Origin: Rhineura floridana
Lineage: Eukaryota > Chordata > Lepidosauria > Squamata > Rhineuridae
NCBI RefSeq assembly: GCF_030035675.1
Contig: NC_084482.1
Coordinates: 181,564,373 to 181,628,372 of the forward strand
Length of the DNA: 64,000 nucleotides
Direction: 5' to 3'
The notes beneath the pieces are model-generated. The model worked only from the letters and a program-made list of their open reading frames with translations. It had not been told where the DNA came from and made no database searches. A program made the translations under genes and the position numbers. How positions within the stretch are numbered: position 1 is the stretch's first letter; every line of letters begins with the position of its first letter. Shown one piece after another: positions 1-12,640 of this stretch.

Positions 1-572
1 AACTCTGATGCAACATCAAGTTGTGCTGAGTTTCAAAGACTGCATTATATTTGTTATCACTGTATTGTAGGCTGCAGCTGTTCTCTAGAGATTAGCATAT
101 GCATTTGGATAATGTGATAAAAGACCAAACCTAAATAGAATTCATGTAGCACTTCTCTCTGCAGAGGCTCACTTCCTGGCATGAGGTGAGGAGGAGTTTT
201 AACACACTCTTTTGTCAGAAGAGAGAACAAGGACAATGGGATCTTCCAGAGTCACTGGATTTTGAAGGGAACGTGATCGCAGGTAACTGGAAAGGTGGGA
301 GCAAACCCTTCCTTCTCTCCGCAAAACAAATGGTACCCTGTAAAAGGAATTACTTGAGAGGTCAAAGTCAGCACTAGGCTGCTGCTTGTGACCAGAAGGC
401 GCATAAAAGCACTTGAGCTTATTAAACTCAGCCAAGAACAGAAGAAGGAAAGAAAACAGCATGTATGTGTGTGTGCCAGAGCCCTTCTTAGACCAGCCAG
501 TGGGGGATGAGCCCCGTCCCTCCTGAAAAAGACTGGTGGTGTCATGCCACCCTGGGGTCCTTTGGAGGAAGG

Positions 573-743
573 CAGTGGAGGCTGGTGGCTCCGAGGTCAG
601 TGGGGCAGTGAATCCACTCTGGGTTTTAGTCTGAACTGTCAAGGATCTGTCCAAGGTGCTGAAGCAGGGCTCCTTGAAAGTTTAGACTAAAACCTGAAGC
701 AGATTCATGGCCCTGTTGACCTCAGATCCACCAGCCTCCACTG
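573..743. mobile_element. hAT-type MITE (CAGTGGAGGCTGG termini)
   Basis: The ends CAGTGGAGGCTGGTGG and CCAGCCTCCACTG are inverted copies. The flanks GAGGAAGG (565-572) and GAGAAAGG (744-751) match at 7 of 8 positions, as expected for an 8-bp hAT target duplication. It is 171 bp with no coding capacity. Confidence 0.7.
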
Positions 744-1660
744 GAGAAAGGTGTGGGATATAAATTTAATAAATAATCAAGGCTGATTGATCCCTGTAGA
801 GCAAGGGTGGGGAACCTCTAGTCCATGAGCCAATCTCCAGCCTGCAGGTCAACATTTGAGAGAGAGAAGCCATGCAGAGTCAAGGTGTGAAGACAGTGAG
901 AGAGAAAGAGTTTGAGACAGGAGAGACCAAGACCTGAACAGCTACAAACTCATTTTGACAACACTGAATGTGATTGCTCATTACTTCAGTATTTACCAGT
1001 TAAATGTGCAGATGTAAAAATGGACCTGAAAAGTGGGCAATCTTCATCACATCCAGACCACCTTGAGCCCTGCTCCCAACCCACCTCAACCTTAAAAACA
1101 CTCCCACAGCCCTTATCACAGGAGCTGCTTCTCACAGTGATTGATAGCTGCTGGTGCCACATGCAGCTGCATTCATGTTGCAGGCCAATAGTGCATGCAG
1201 AACATTCAGTGCATTAGCCCCAATGCACAGAAGAAGTAGCCTTCCAGAGAAGGACATGCATCCTGCTACCCTACTTAAATCACCAATAATATGTCTTGGG
1301 ATTACTCCCTTCCCCTTTATTACCATCATGATCTAATAAAAAGTCTTATGGCAAGGTCCCGCCGCTGCTGGTGTAAGGTTGCTTCTTTCTATCTTCCATC
1401 TGAAATTCAGTTTTATAGAAAGGCCTACAGTTACTAAAACTCTGAAGCTGCACTAAAATGGTGAAATGTTTACATGAGCCAATAAAGTGCCTCAGGGGCA
1501 TGTCTCTATCTGCATGCCTTCCTTAAAGCTTGCTATTGGTTTGAATGGACAGAGGGCCTGTGCCTTTAGTAGGTGTATAGCAGACAGAAATCAATAAGTG
1601 AAGCTTTTAGAAGCATGTTAAAACCTGCCTTGCATTTGTTAAAGATACAAAGCTTCTGGC

Positions 1661-1933
1661 CAGTGGTGGCTGGTGCCCAATGGCACTGGTGGGGCAGAAG
1701 GCAGGGAGCCCAACAGAAGGTGGAGCCATTGCTTATGGAAGGCAGAGCCAACTAATTTTTCCCCATCCTCCCCCCTGCTGAGTTTTACAAGGGAACACTG
1801 AGACAAAGGAGGCGGCAGCTGATAGGTGGTGCCACCCCCTGGACTGCTTATATGTAAGAGGGCAGACAGGTAAAATGCAGACCGAGGTCGGTGGGGCAGT
1901 GCCTCAGTCACCCTTATGCACCAACCTCCACTG
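1661..1933. mobile_element. hAT-type MITE with exact 8-bp duplication
   Basis: It starts CAGTGGTGGCTGGTGC and ends CCAACCTCCACTG. The octamer CTTCTGGC flanks it exactly at 1653-1660 and 1934-1941. Same terminal family as the element at 573-743; 273 bp, non-coding. Confidence 0.75.
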
Positions 1934-2056
1934 CTTCTGGCTATAAAAATAGTGGCAACCCTGTCTGCCCATAAACTACATGGAGCAGAGTTTTGTCAGC
2001 ATAATGTGTAGTGGCCAGGACACTAAGCGCCCCAGGGAATCCACACAAACCACATG

Positions 2057-2225
2057 AGACGAGCCCTGCTGGATCAGACCAAATGCCTATCTAGCCTGGT
2101 GTTCTGTTCCCATAGTGGCCAACTAGATGCCTATGGGGAGCCTACAAGCAGGGCGTGGGTGCAATAGCACTTTTCCATGACTGTGCCCGGCAATGGGTTT
2201 TCAGAGGCATAGACAAGACTCTTAA
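2057..2225 (-). mobile_element. CR1 3'-end fragment
   Basis: Reads as the reverse complement of the CR1 3' UTR found at 44340-44537 (target phrases: CTGGATCAGACC, AGTGGCCAACTAGATGCC). An old, 5'-truncated copy. Confidence 0.7.
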
Positions 2226-3284
2226 CTAATTTGCCCACCTCTAAGCAGACCAACATCTAATATGCCTACATTCTTCCTTCCCATCAAGTGGATCTGAACT
2301 AGTAGCTTATGTAAGTGAAGACAAAATGGGGTTGTTGGTTCAAGAAAACAATACTGAATTATCCAACTCTGTAACATCTCTAATTGTGTAAAAAGCTCCC
2401 CAGCCATACCAACTACATTATTTCTATCACCAACACATGTAATAGTCTCAGTCTTTGGTTGTTCAGTGGTTCCCTTGCCCAACTAACATTTTTTTAAAGG
2501 ACATCTTACTTGTAGTGCAATCAATATCCAGAATATAGTAGAGCAATGGCAAAGAAAAGGATGTAATTCGTGCAATCATGCGTGGAGGAAAAAATAACCA
2601 CTCTGCTGTGGACTTGTGAAAGACAAGGGCAATCAGTGGTGCTTCTGAAGACCTTTGGAATGATGTGGAAGAGATGAAAAGCATGTAATTATAAGTGAGT
2701 GTAGCGAAGCTGCTCTCGTTAATTATAAACTAAAGCAACTGGAATTACCTAACCTGTGGATACCATTGATGTAACTATAATCAGTCATCAGCAGAAGTGC
2801 TCAGTAGAAGGAAAAATACAGGGTTTTTGTTTTTTAAAAAAGAATCAACAATCAAGAGTCACAAACATTTTACTTTAAAAACAAAGACATAGCTATCCAA
2901 GCATTCAGCTGGAAAGTGTGAAAACAAAATGAAGAGGCAAAAAAGTTGCAAGACCAAAGATGTGGAGCACCCCAGATGGATATGATAGCACTTGACATTG
3001 CCTCTGTCACTCAGTGTCAGATCCAGGTTCTGGGACAAGACATCCTCCATGGCCCCTCTTGCCCGCAGCAAATCTTTCTCATTGCAGTAGGTCCAGGGGG
3101 ATTTTATCAGCAGGCCCCCTTCTGGAATGTGGGCCCACAGCAGATGCCCAGCCATGCTGACCTTTGACGCTGGTGTTGTTCACTCTGACACATGTCCATC
3201 CTCTTTCTTGGGAATGCCAACAGAAAGCAGTGTGTTCAGTGTCACCTCATCACGAAGGGGCAATATACAATGATCCTATAATAC
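2226..3284. other. Unassigned intergenic stretch with a possible ancient coding remnant
   Basis: No confirmed gene. Between about 2950 and 3265 the - strand reads with a codon-like texture (an open frame with MAGHLLWAHIPEGGLLIKSP), with a stop upstream. It could be a decayed exon, a retrocopy or chance. The rest shows nothing recognisable. Confidence 0.3.
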
Positions 3285-4320
3285 TCATTAAGGTAGCAAA
3301 ATAATTTATATGCTACTTAATTACTATTGTATCTAAGCAGTGTACAAAAAATGCAATACAATGAAAATAAAACTTAGTTAAAATTATAATATCAGAATTC
3401 AGTTAAAATGCCTGCTGGATTTTTTTAAAAAACGCACCATTCGTTCAACTGGGAGGAAGCTGGTCTCACCGCAACTGGAGGGGAGTTCCATAAAGTAGGT
3501 CCCACAATACTGAACACATGGCTTCTGGTAGATATGAGCTGTGCATCCGAGTCATGGGTGACAACTAACAGTGATTTCCCCAAAGATCACAGTGATTGGG
3601 CAGGGATATAAGAGTTCAGGAGCTCCCTTTGGTATGCTTGATCCAAGTTATTGAGGGCCTTGTAAATTAATACAAGAAACTTGAATCTGGCCTGGTAGCA
3701 TATGGGCAGTCAGTGCAAGCGTTTGAGCACTGGAGTTGTGTGCTGTACCCATCAACAATCTAACCACAGAGTTTTGGAATAGCTGGACCCTCTGGACCAG
3801 GCCCGATGGTAGCTCCACATAGAGAGCATTTCAATAAACGAGTCTTGAGGTTACAGTGTATGAATCACTGTGGCCAATCTATTTCTCTCCAAGAATGGCC
3901 ATAATTGGTGTACCAGTCATAGCTGGAAAAGATATTCCTAGCCACTGAGGCTACCTGAACCTCCAGTGACAAAGATGGATCCAGGAGCATTTGCTAGTTC
4001 TATGTCCCTCTAGAACAGCTAGGCAGTAGGGAAGTATGCTTGCAAACAGAGGTGTTTTCAAATATTTTATTGCAGCTGATCTCCCAGCTGAAAAGGAAAG
4101 CTAGTTTCAAATACACAAGTGTCTTGTCCATTCTGCAGAGTGATTGGCAGTAGTCGAAGCATCTCTCTCTGTTATTGGGCTTCTCTTCCACCAACTCTAC
4201 TGCTGTGTAAGATTGTAGCCATACCGTCCTGCTGATGCTCAAACATGGCCATGGATATGGCCGCAAACATTTTGCTAGAACTGAGCATCTGTACATTCCT
4301 GCCTTAACCCCAACAATTTG
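3285..4320 (-). mobile_element. L2-type LINE fragment (3' half, old)
   Basis: On the - strand it parallels the better L2 copy at 29461-31337, for example in the segment about an internal GGCCTTGTAAATTAATAC block and the downstream 3' UTR. Frames are broken and divergence is high. Confidence 0.6.
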
Positions 4321-5697
4321 AAGTAGGCCTGTTGAATGAAAGAGGTTTACTGAACTGAAATGACCAAAATCATTATGTAAAAAAGAAAAGGAAAAGCTAG
4401 CAAGCTAGCAAAGGCAACACACACACACATGTGCGTATGTGTACCTTTGGTTTAATTTAATTAATGTGAAGAGGGTCTTTCAGAAAAATAAAATCTATTC
4501 AAATCAACCGGAGGGTTCATAATTGCGTTCCTCCCCCTTGCCTCCCGCTAAATTAAAATATCATAAAGACTTTTCCCCTCCTGAACCCTATTAGATTTAA
4601 TATTCTCATGTACTTAACAGAATGTAGTTAAACTCTCTTCTGGCTTAACTCCACCAAAGTCAATAGAATCACGCCAACACAGCATTTTGCTCTGCATTGC
4701 TAAGTTTATGACAATTAAAGAGTATTATTTTTGGATGTGAGTACTTCTGTGGATTGTAAAATGTCAACAATAATTAGTTATTTAAACAGTCCATAATCTT
4801 CTAGAAGTCTTTCTCAGAAAATCTCAGCATGCAATACACCCTCTGGGTTTACAAAAAGATGCAGAGATACATGTTTATTAGACAAAACACATTAATCAAG
4901 GACATATTTGCATTGTTTTCAAGGCTTTTAAAAGCACTGAAAGAATATAAGAGTAACAGCAAAATGGGTTTCAAATATCAATTGTTTCAAGCTCCCCATT
5001 CTGTGGCTGGTAGGAAGTTCCCGAGCATTCAAGGGTGAGTTTTCTTGTGGATGAGAGAGCTTAATTTGGCATTTAGTAATAAACTGTTTACAAGTGTACA
5101 GGTTGAGCAGGCAGCAAGCAAGGGGGCACATAGACAGGCCCCAAAGCGGTTTCCCTTCTAAAGCAACCTGGGCAGCCCCAAGCTTCAAGAACACAGGATT
5201 GCTACTCTCTGTCTGGCCAAATTCAATCGCCAAAATGGCTTTTCTTTCTCTGTGGCCAAATCCGCTCTGTTCAACAGCACTTCACACTCAGATTGGGCAA
5301 AAGAGGTTCATTGTTTCTCTTCACCCTACAGGCTGGAGCAAAGAGGCCATCCTAATGTTCGATATCAGCAGCCATTCATGAGTATTCACTGTTTGGGGCC
5401 AAACTGTGCCAAAACGAATAGACCTTTGAATAACAAAACAACATGTCCCATATCGAGGTTGTTATTCTGACTCAAATGAAAATGTGCACACACAAACATA
5501 TGTAATACTCTCACACAGCATATTACCTTCTAGGCTGGTCCCTAACGTCTCCCTTTGATCATCCCCAAGCATTTGGCACAAGTCCTGCTTAGCCTTCTTA
5601 TCCCAGGCGGTTAGGGTAAACCAACAAGGCCATTCATTGTTGGAAGCATTCTTAGGCTGTTGTGTTTTCTGATTCATTGTTAATGTTTGTTTTAACT
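4321..5697. other. Intergenic, no gene or clear element
   Basis: AT-rich at first, with a short CA/TG repeat near 4421-4445. Short open frames at 5094-5470 lack codon signature or recognisable motifs. Confidence 0.5.
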
Positions 5698-5985
5698 CAG
5701 GGGTCACCGACCTTTTTTTGGCTCACACGCACATTTTACAAACTGGAGAAATTGTTGTGAGCACCTTTCCCCCCACACCACAACCTCTTCTATTGGCTAC
5801 AATGGAATACTTCTTTCAAGCCTAATTTCAGCAGCGAGATGGGTGAGGGAGGAGACCCTGCAGGTACCAGGGAAGGGCTCTGGGGCACTTGTGTACCCAC
5901 GGGTACCACATTAGCAACTCCAGTTTTAACTGATGCACTTTTTTTTTGGTAATTACTGTTTATTTTACAATACTTTGGAAACTGC
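5698..5985 (+). mobile_element. Partial hAT-like element
   Basis: Begins CAGGGGTCACCGACCTTTTT, a terminus typical of hAT-Charlie-like elements. No matching inverted end was found before the adjoining L2 tail, so the 3' end seems lost. Confidence 0.45.
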
Positions 5986-6049
5986 CCTGGGATCACTATA
6001 AGGGATGAAGGCAGTTTATAAATTGAGAAAATGAATGAATGAATGAATA
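5985..6049 (+). mobile_element. L2-type LINE 3' tail with (GAAT)n
   Basis: The phrase GCAGTTTATAAATTGAG followed by repeated GAAT resembles the microsatellite-tailed 3' end of L2-type LINEs. A separate copy from the next element. Confidence 0.5.
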
Positions 6050-6089
6050 GCTCCAGATCTCCCACCCCCTTTGCCATCCTAAGCACTGC

Positions 6090-7055
6090 AGCAGACACCT
6101 TGTAGAGGGGTCCCCTGTAACAGTAAGCTGAAGTGTGTGTATTATGCATCTGGGGTTACACTCCCCCTGAAGACACAGGTTCACAGTTTGGGTGTGCTCC
6201 TGGACTCAGCTTTAAACTTGGACTCCCAGGTTTCTGCAGTGGCCAGGAGCGCTTTTGCACAGTTGAGACTAGTGCGCCAACTGTGCCCATTCCTTGAACC
6301 GTCGGACTTGGCCATGGTGACACATGCCTTAGTTACATCCCGCTTAGATTACTGTAACGCACTCTACGTGGGGCTGCCTCTGAAGACTGTTCGGAAACTC
6401 CAGCTGGTTCAATGTGCTTCTGCCAGATTGTTAACTGGGGCGGGTTACAGGGACCATACTACCCCCCTGTTAAAAAAGCTCCACTGGCTGCCAGTATGTT
6501 TCTGAACACAATTCAAAGTGCTGGTGATGACCTATAAAGCCCTATACGGCTTAGGTCCAGGCTATTTATCAGACCGTATCTCCTTGTATGAACCTGCCTG
6601 GGCCCTGAGATCTTCAGGAGAGGCCCTTCTCTCAGTACCCACCTCCTCTCAAGTACGATTGGTGGGGACGCGGGATAAGGCCTTCTCGGTGGTGGCCCCT
6701 AGGTTGTGGAATGCTCTTCCTAGGGATATAAGAATGAACCCCTCCCTGCAGTCCTTCTGGCGTCAAGCAAAGACTTTCCTATTCCAACAAGCTTTTGGTA
6801 CTGACGGTTGCTAAAGTTGGGACTGCTGGGAACTGCACTACTAATGCCGAATTTTACTATTTTTAAATTGGCTTTGATTCCTTTTTATCTAGCAATATGA
6901 TTGGTTTTAATATTGGATGTAGTTTAATTTCATTTTAATGTAGATTCTGTATGTCTTAATTATATGTGCTTTTATTTGGAAGCCGCTGTGAGTTCCAGTA
7001 TTGGAAGGATGGCGGGATATAAATAAAAAATAACTAACTAACTAACTAATCTCCT
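6090..7055 (+). mobile_element. L2-type LINE, 5'-truncated, C-terminal reverse transcriptase region
   Basis: Open frames at 6137-6505 and 6518-6814 carry the post-catalytic RT region: LGVLLDSAL, TSRLDYCNALYVGLPLKTVR, ARLLTGAGYRDH, LKKLHWLPV, then YKALYGLGPGYLSDR and APRLWNALPRDIR. A stop and frame change separate the two frames, so the copy is non-functional. It ends in GGCGGGATATAAATAAA followed by a TAAC repeat, the 3' tail. The 5' end lacks the YADD region, as usual for aborted LINE insertions. Confidence 0.85.
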
Positions 7056-7541
7056 GGGAGCAGCCAGTAGATAGAGCTCCCTTTGTGAATAAAGAGTCTT
7101 TGGGGAAGCTGTTGAAACCACAGAGACACTGAGGGAAAGGCAAACCTGAGGGAACAGTGGAAGTCTAGAGGGAGAGATAGGTCAGCTCTGAAGGTGAAAG
7201 GAGGACCATGTTTGCCTGGGTGGAGGATAGAGAGGGCTGCGAGAGGGTGCCTTACAGAGGCACCTACCTTAGTTTAGCCTACCTTAGAGGTGACATTCAC
7301 ATTACTTTTGCTTGGCCCCACCTACCACTGGCATGTGGGTACCAGAAGGGAATGTAGCCTTTGGGCAGAAAATGGTTTTCCATCCCTGTTTTATAGCTAT
7401 ATGCGGTAGTTATAAAGAATTTTTTTGAAAATGGAAAAAAAAGCTTGCTTGGTCAAAGGGTGGCATCCCTATTTCCCACCCCTTCCTTCCTTCAGATTTA
7501 AAGCTTTCCCCCCCTTAAGAGTCAGTTTGGTAACTTGAAAT
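7056..7541. other. Intergenic, nothing recognised
   Basis: No gene, no clear repeat boundary. Contains short C-rich and T-rich runs only. Confidence 0.4.
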
Positions 7542-7988
7542 TAGGGATAGGAGGGTCTGTCCATTTTGGTCCTCTCAGATTCTTAATTTTCCAATCTTAA
7601 ATTCAGTTCTCCGTGTTTCTGCAGGAATTCGCAAATTTTATGTTTTTACAAAAATCCTCATGAAAATTCTTCAGCATTTTAGCGCAAACTTCTTCGAATA
7701 AACACATTTTTGTATGCAGTTTTGACTAATGTACACAAGTTTACAAGCATTTTATTCTAATACTGTATTTTTCATATTATTTTCATGAATATGTACATTT
7801 TTATGCACATTTCCCCCCAACAGTTGTATTTTTGTAAACATTGCCAGGTTGGAGAACTACACTGCAAAATTCAGTTAAGTGCAAATTTTGGAGGATGGCT
7901 GTTTAGTGTCTCATGTTGTTTCAGAAAGTGTGAATTTGATAAATTTGGCTTTAAATGCAAACTGAATAAAATTTTGCCCCGATCCCTA
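7542..7988. mobile_element. Non-autonomous hAT-like element with exact 8-bp duplication
   Basis: The octamer CTTGAAAT occurs at 7534-7541 and 7989-7996, directly flanking a segment with inverted ends TAGGGATAGG and CCGATCCCTA. The 447-bp interior is AT-rich and non-coding. Assignment to hAT rests on the duplication length; the termini differ from the CAG-ended families nearby. Confidence 0.65.
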
Positions 7989-8005
7989 CTTGAAATAGCT
8001 AGATA

Positions 8006-8040
8006 TTGTTGTTGTTGTTGTTCATCATCATCATCATAAT
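8006..8040. repeat. (GTT)n(CAT)n microsatellite
   Basis: Runs of TTG followed by TCA units, visible directly. Confidence 0.85.
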
Positions 8041-8104
8041 TCATTGCAAATGTGGATTAACATATGGAGAGATCTATGGAAACATTAATTTTTATAGCCT
8101 AGAT

Positions 8105-8872
8105 CAGCAATTCCCAATGTGGGCAGTAGCGCCCCCCTGGGGGGCGTTACAGCCTTTCAGGGGGCGTTGGTGTAACTACAAACTTTAGGGGGGCATTTGG
8201 TTTCATTAGGGGGGCGCTGACATTTGGAGGTCTGATGTGACAGTTGAAGCATTTAATTTTAATTTTATTTAATACACAAATCATTAATTCTAAACTGTTT
8301 TGAACTGAATAGCGGCCAGTGCCATATCAAGGAATGGGGATATTAGCCACGCCCCGGCACTAGGTAATGTTCTGATGCTGTCTTAAGGGATGTTGGAACC
8401 AATCACGAGAGAGTGTTTGATAAGCTGGGTGTATTGGTGGAGGGCGCATTCTTCCAACGGATGAGTGCCGTGTGCAAACGGGTGACGCAGACAGTCAGTT
8501 AGTCGCTGGTTTTCTTCAGGAATGGGACACACTCGCTACCTGTTGTTTCTGTGATGTTTAAATGAACTTGTTTAATGAAACAATGCCGGTAAACTGAATG
8601 AGTTTGTTGTTAAGTAACACAGTGTATTCTATTGGTTCATACTGTGTGGACACTGTATATTAATAAATCATACTAAGAATTCAATGTGTAATCTAAGTGC
8701 AATAAAAAGGCATGATAAAAACGATCAGTAATCATTGAAAATACCTTTTATGCATTACTCATATTTTAAGGGAAGAACAGGAAGCATTGGCATATACTTA
8801 ATCTGAGGAGAGCGTTTGGCACAAAAAGATTTTGCAAAGGGGCGTTGGGTCGAAAAAGGTTGGGTAACGCTG
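8105..8872. mobile_element. Non-autonomous hAT element, 768 bp, exact 8-bp duplication
   Basis: Termini CAGCAATTCCCA and (inverted) CAGCGTTACCCA; the octamer GCCTAGAT lies at 8097-8104 and 8873-8880. Interior shows GGGGGGCG-rich subterminal repeats and no long open frame, so it must have been mobilised in trans. Confidence 0.85.
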
Positions 8873-8880
8873 GCCTAGAT

Positions 8881-9775
8881 GGATCTGCACATGTCCCTGA
8901 CATAAGGCTGGGATGGGAGTGTAAACATTGTAGCAAGGGCTTTTTTGTGTGTGATGGTACTCGCCAGTTGCTGCTCATGGCAACTATTGTGTGCTGGTAC
9001 TTTTATCAAGATATGAGAACCAACACCTCACTATTATTTATTTTTTAAGCAAAAAAAAAACACTGTCTGCAGCATAGGCCCCTACTTTTGAGGAAAATGC
9101 AACCTCAGTGAATTGATGGTGGAGGCAGAGAGGAGCAGGCCATAGGAACTCCTCCCCCAGGAATTCCAGCCAAACAGATTGTAAGACCTTTCACAATCAT
9201 GCCTTCAATAGCTTGCATAATTTATCTTCTGCTGCTTAGCAATATTTTGGGAGAACCAGAGCATCAGAGTTAATAATACATCAGCAGTGCTGATGGCACT
9301 GTTTTACCTTAGGACAGGCAGGACAAGAGGCAGCAAACAGCAGTGAAAGGATGCTGCAGGATTGCTCTGAAACACTGCCATCATGTGACTCTTTAGAGAC
9401 AATACAGTGTAACACTGCTTTAGCATGTACTAGCAGTCTCATTCCCAGCATTGCTGAGGAATTCCAGGAAACCAAAAAATGAGTGCAGGTTTGAAAAATT
9501 CAGTTTGCCATCTTGATTCGAAATGCCATCCAATTGTATCCAAACGTTATGGCCCCATCTGCAAGAGACATTTAAAGCACTATTATACCTCTTTAAACAG
9601 CCATGGCTTCCTGGAAGGAATCCTGGGAAATGTCGTATGTTAAGGGTGTTGAGGGTTGTTAGGAGACCCCTACTCTCCTCACAGAGGATGAATTCTCAGA
9701 GTTCCCTAGGAAGAGGGATTGACTATTAAACCACTCTGAGAGTCAACCTGGCCACCAGTTACCACTGCTACTACT
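8881..9775. other. Intergenic; weak MITE-like repeat at about 9540-9745
   Basis: 9540-9745 shares the blocks GGAATCCTGGGAAATG and GGGTGTTGAGGGTTG with the palindromic element at 38394-39379 and is probably an old relative. No gene is seen. Confidence 0.45.
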
Positions 9776-9985
9776 AGCCTTGCTGGATCGGGCCAAAGGC
9801 CCATTTAGTCCAGCATCCTGTTCTCACAGTGTCCAACCAGAAGCCTACAGGAAACCCACAAGCAGGACCGGAGCGCAAGAGCACACTCCCATCCTGCACT
9901 TTCAGCAGCATACTGCCTCCGACAGTGGAGGGAGAACATAAACAATGTGGCTAGTAGCCACTGATAACGCAGCCGAGATCACAGA
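9776..9985 (-). mobile_element. CR1 3'-end fragment
   Basis: Reverse complement of the CR1 3' UTR (GCTGGATCGGGCCAAAGGCC, then AGTGTCCAACCAGAAGCC), diverged and 5'-truncated. Confidence 0.75.
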
Positions 9986-10796
9986 GGAGAGCAGTTTCAT
10001 GGAACGTTAATAGCCTTCTCACCATCAAGAGCAGAGTCACAACACGCTGCCTTTAATTGTAGAGGTTGCAAGAATAACATTAGCAGTTGGGCTGTGTGTG
10101 TGTGTGCTACAAGAATATCTGTGGGAATGCAGGCAGACAAAAATGTGGCCAATGGGTAAGAGAAAGGGGAAGGGTTTGGCATTGGGCTTCCATGCCACGT
10201 AATCTTTCTGTGCTTGCTTGGTTACGGGATTGGGCTTTGGGGTCAAGGGCACTGAAGTGCCTGCAGACCTCCACAGACAGCACCCTACCTGAATGAGTAA
10301 CCTCTTCATATTCACTACCCCACAGCAACTTGCATCCCATCTTCACTGCCCTCAACTTCCTTCCCAGGCTCATCTGGTTATATTTATTGCTAACATGTAT
10401 ATGCTGACGAGATGATAAGACACTCATGATCACACAAATAGCTCCAGTGCAGACTTGCTTTATAGCTAACTAGCAGCCAACCATAACTAGTACCCAGCAT
10501 TGCTCAGGAGTTGTAAAAAACAAGAAAAAAAAACAGTGCAGCTTGGCTCCTCATTCATCCATTTCACCAGAAGTAGTTCCTTGAGCGTGGCAGAACCACC
10601 ATGCTCACTTCCTGACAGGTGGCTTGCTGTTGCTTATTCTGAGGGAGATATGTGTGGTGGGGAGATGGGCATGGTGCAAATGCACCAGTAAAGCCAATCT
10701 GGTGCTCCTGCTGGTGCCTTTTAACTTCCCCACTGCCTTGCGTCTCGCCCTCCCAGTAAGCAACAATGACCCACCTGCTAGGAGATTACTCGATCA
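9986..10796. other. Intergenic, nothing recognised
   Basis: Short TG run at about 10094-10107; no gene-like signal. Confidence 0.4.
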
Positions 10797-12640
10797 AAAA
10801 ATGAGATAAAATTAGTCTGGCAGGATTTGTTCTTGATAAATCCATGTTGGCTTCTAATAATCACTGCATTGTTTTCAAAGTGCTTACGGATTGACTGCTT
10901 TATAATCTGTTCCAGAATTTTATTTATTTTTATTTATTTATTTTATTCAGTTTCTATACCGCCCACAGCCAACGGCTCTCTGGGCGATGAACAACATGAA
11001 TATAAAATACCATATGATAAAACCACGTAATAACTACCGCAGACATAACAGAAATACCCAAAAGCTAAAACATAATACACAATTAATTTAGTATACCAGA
11101 GTGTTATAAATATACTAAAATATATTAAAATGTATTAAAATGCCTGTGAAAAGAGGTAAGTTTTAACCTGGCGCCGAAAAGAAAGCAATGTTGGCACCAG
11201 GCGCACCTCGTCAGGGAGACTGTTCCATAGTTCGGGGGCCACCACTGAGAAGGCCCTAGATCTTGTCATCATCCTCCGAGCCTCTCTATGAGTCGGTACC
11301 CGGAGGAGGGCCTTCGATGTTGCTCACAGTGTACGGGTAGATTCATATCAGGAGAGGCGTTCCATCAGGTATTGCGGACCCGCGCCATGTAAGGCTTTTC
11401 CCAGGGATTGATGTCAGGCTGACTGGTCTGTTGTTCCCTGGTTCCTCCTTTTTGCCCTTTTTGAAGATAGGGACATTAGCCCTTCTCCAGTTATCTGGCA
11501 CTTCACCCATCCTCCATGATTTCGCAAAGATAATAGTGGTTCTGAGAGTTCTTCTGTCAGTTCCTTCAACACTCTAGGATGCAGTACATTGGGCCCTGCA
11601 GATTTGAACTTGTTCAAAGTTATTAGGTATTCCTTGACCATTTGTCCATCAATCTCAAGCTGCAATCCTGCCCCTTCAACTTCATGTTTCCCGGGAGGGT
11701 CATAGACCCTCTTTTGGGAGAAGACTGAGCCTAGAAGGAACTGAGCACTTCTGCCTTTTCTTTGTCATCTGTTATCATTTTGCCAACCTCACCGAGTAGC
11801 AGTACCACTATTTATTTTCTCTGTCTTATGAATGTACCTGAAGAAAGCTTTTTTGTTGCTTTTGGCATCTCTCACTAACCTCAGCTCATTCTCAGTTTTA
11901 GCCTTACCAACACTATCCCTGCAATTCCGTGCTACTTATCTGTACTCTTCCTTTGTGGTCTGGCCTTCCTTCCACTTTCTGTATGTGTCCTTTTTTGTTT
12001 TCAGATCATCTCCAAGCTTTCTGTGAAGCCACATTGGCTTCTTCTGCCATCTGTCCCCTTTTTTCCTTGACAGAATTGTTTGCCACTGTGCCTTTAGAAT
12101 TTCCTCTTTTAGAAACTCCCACCCATCTGGAACTCCTTTTCTCATTAGAGTCGCTTGCCATGCAACCTTACTTACAATTGTTCTGAGTTTATTAAAATTG
12201 GTTTTCCTGAAGTCCAGGGTATGTGTGTGGCTACCCTCAGCTTTTGCTTCCTTTAACATCAAGAACTCTAGTATAGCATGGTCACTTTCTCCCAGATTTC
12301 CCATAACTGTCACTTCATCCACCAACTCATCTCTGTTGGTTAGAATCAAGTCAAGGATAGCCGATCCTCTAGTTGCTTCCTCCACTTTCTGTAGTAGAAA
12401 GTCATCTCCAACACAAGTCAGGAATTTCTTGGAGGGGCTGTATTTGGCAGAATTTGTCTCCCAACAGATATCGGGGTAAATGAAGTTCTCCATTACTACT
12501 ACATTTCCCCCCAGTACAATGTTCCTTAGAGGGACAGCCCCTCATAACAACCCATTGCTTCCATGTGGGCCCATTTTGGACATGCGTATGGTGGCTACGC
12601 AAGCAGCTGGGGTTTCTAGCCACTTGGAGCAGCTATTATC
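10797..12640 (-). mobile_element. CR1 LINE fragment (endonuclease end to N-terminal RT), split by an L2 insertion
   Basis: On the - strand the frame at 12493-11936 shows the CR1 endonuclease/linker region (AILDLILTNRDELVDEVTVM, LGESDHAILEF, LDFRKTNFNKL). The 11665-11414 frame shows KSAGPNVLHPRVLKELTEEL of the RT start, and 10797-10918 continues with RPVSLTS to SQHGF-type RT sequence. An L2 tail (10919-11397) interrupts it between these parts. Several frame breaks make it dead. Its 3' half is missing, which is not the usual LINE truncation and implies a later deletion. Confidence 0.85.
10919..11397 (-). mobile_element. L2-type LINE 3' end inserted in CR1
   Basis: Starts on the + strand with TTTATTTATTTTTATTTATT (the reversed A-rich tail). 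It continues with the antisense 3' UTR phrase ACCGCCCACAGCCAACGGCT and the antisense of the C-terminal RT region. The flanking CR1 frame resumes on both sides, so it inserted later. Confidence 0.75.

Noticed and set aside
199-654. 151-codon open frame on the - strand
   Set aside because: It runs through a hAT MITE end and has no motif or codon signature; frames of this length are expected by chance.
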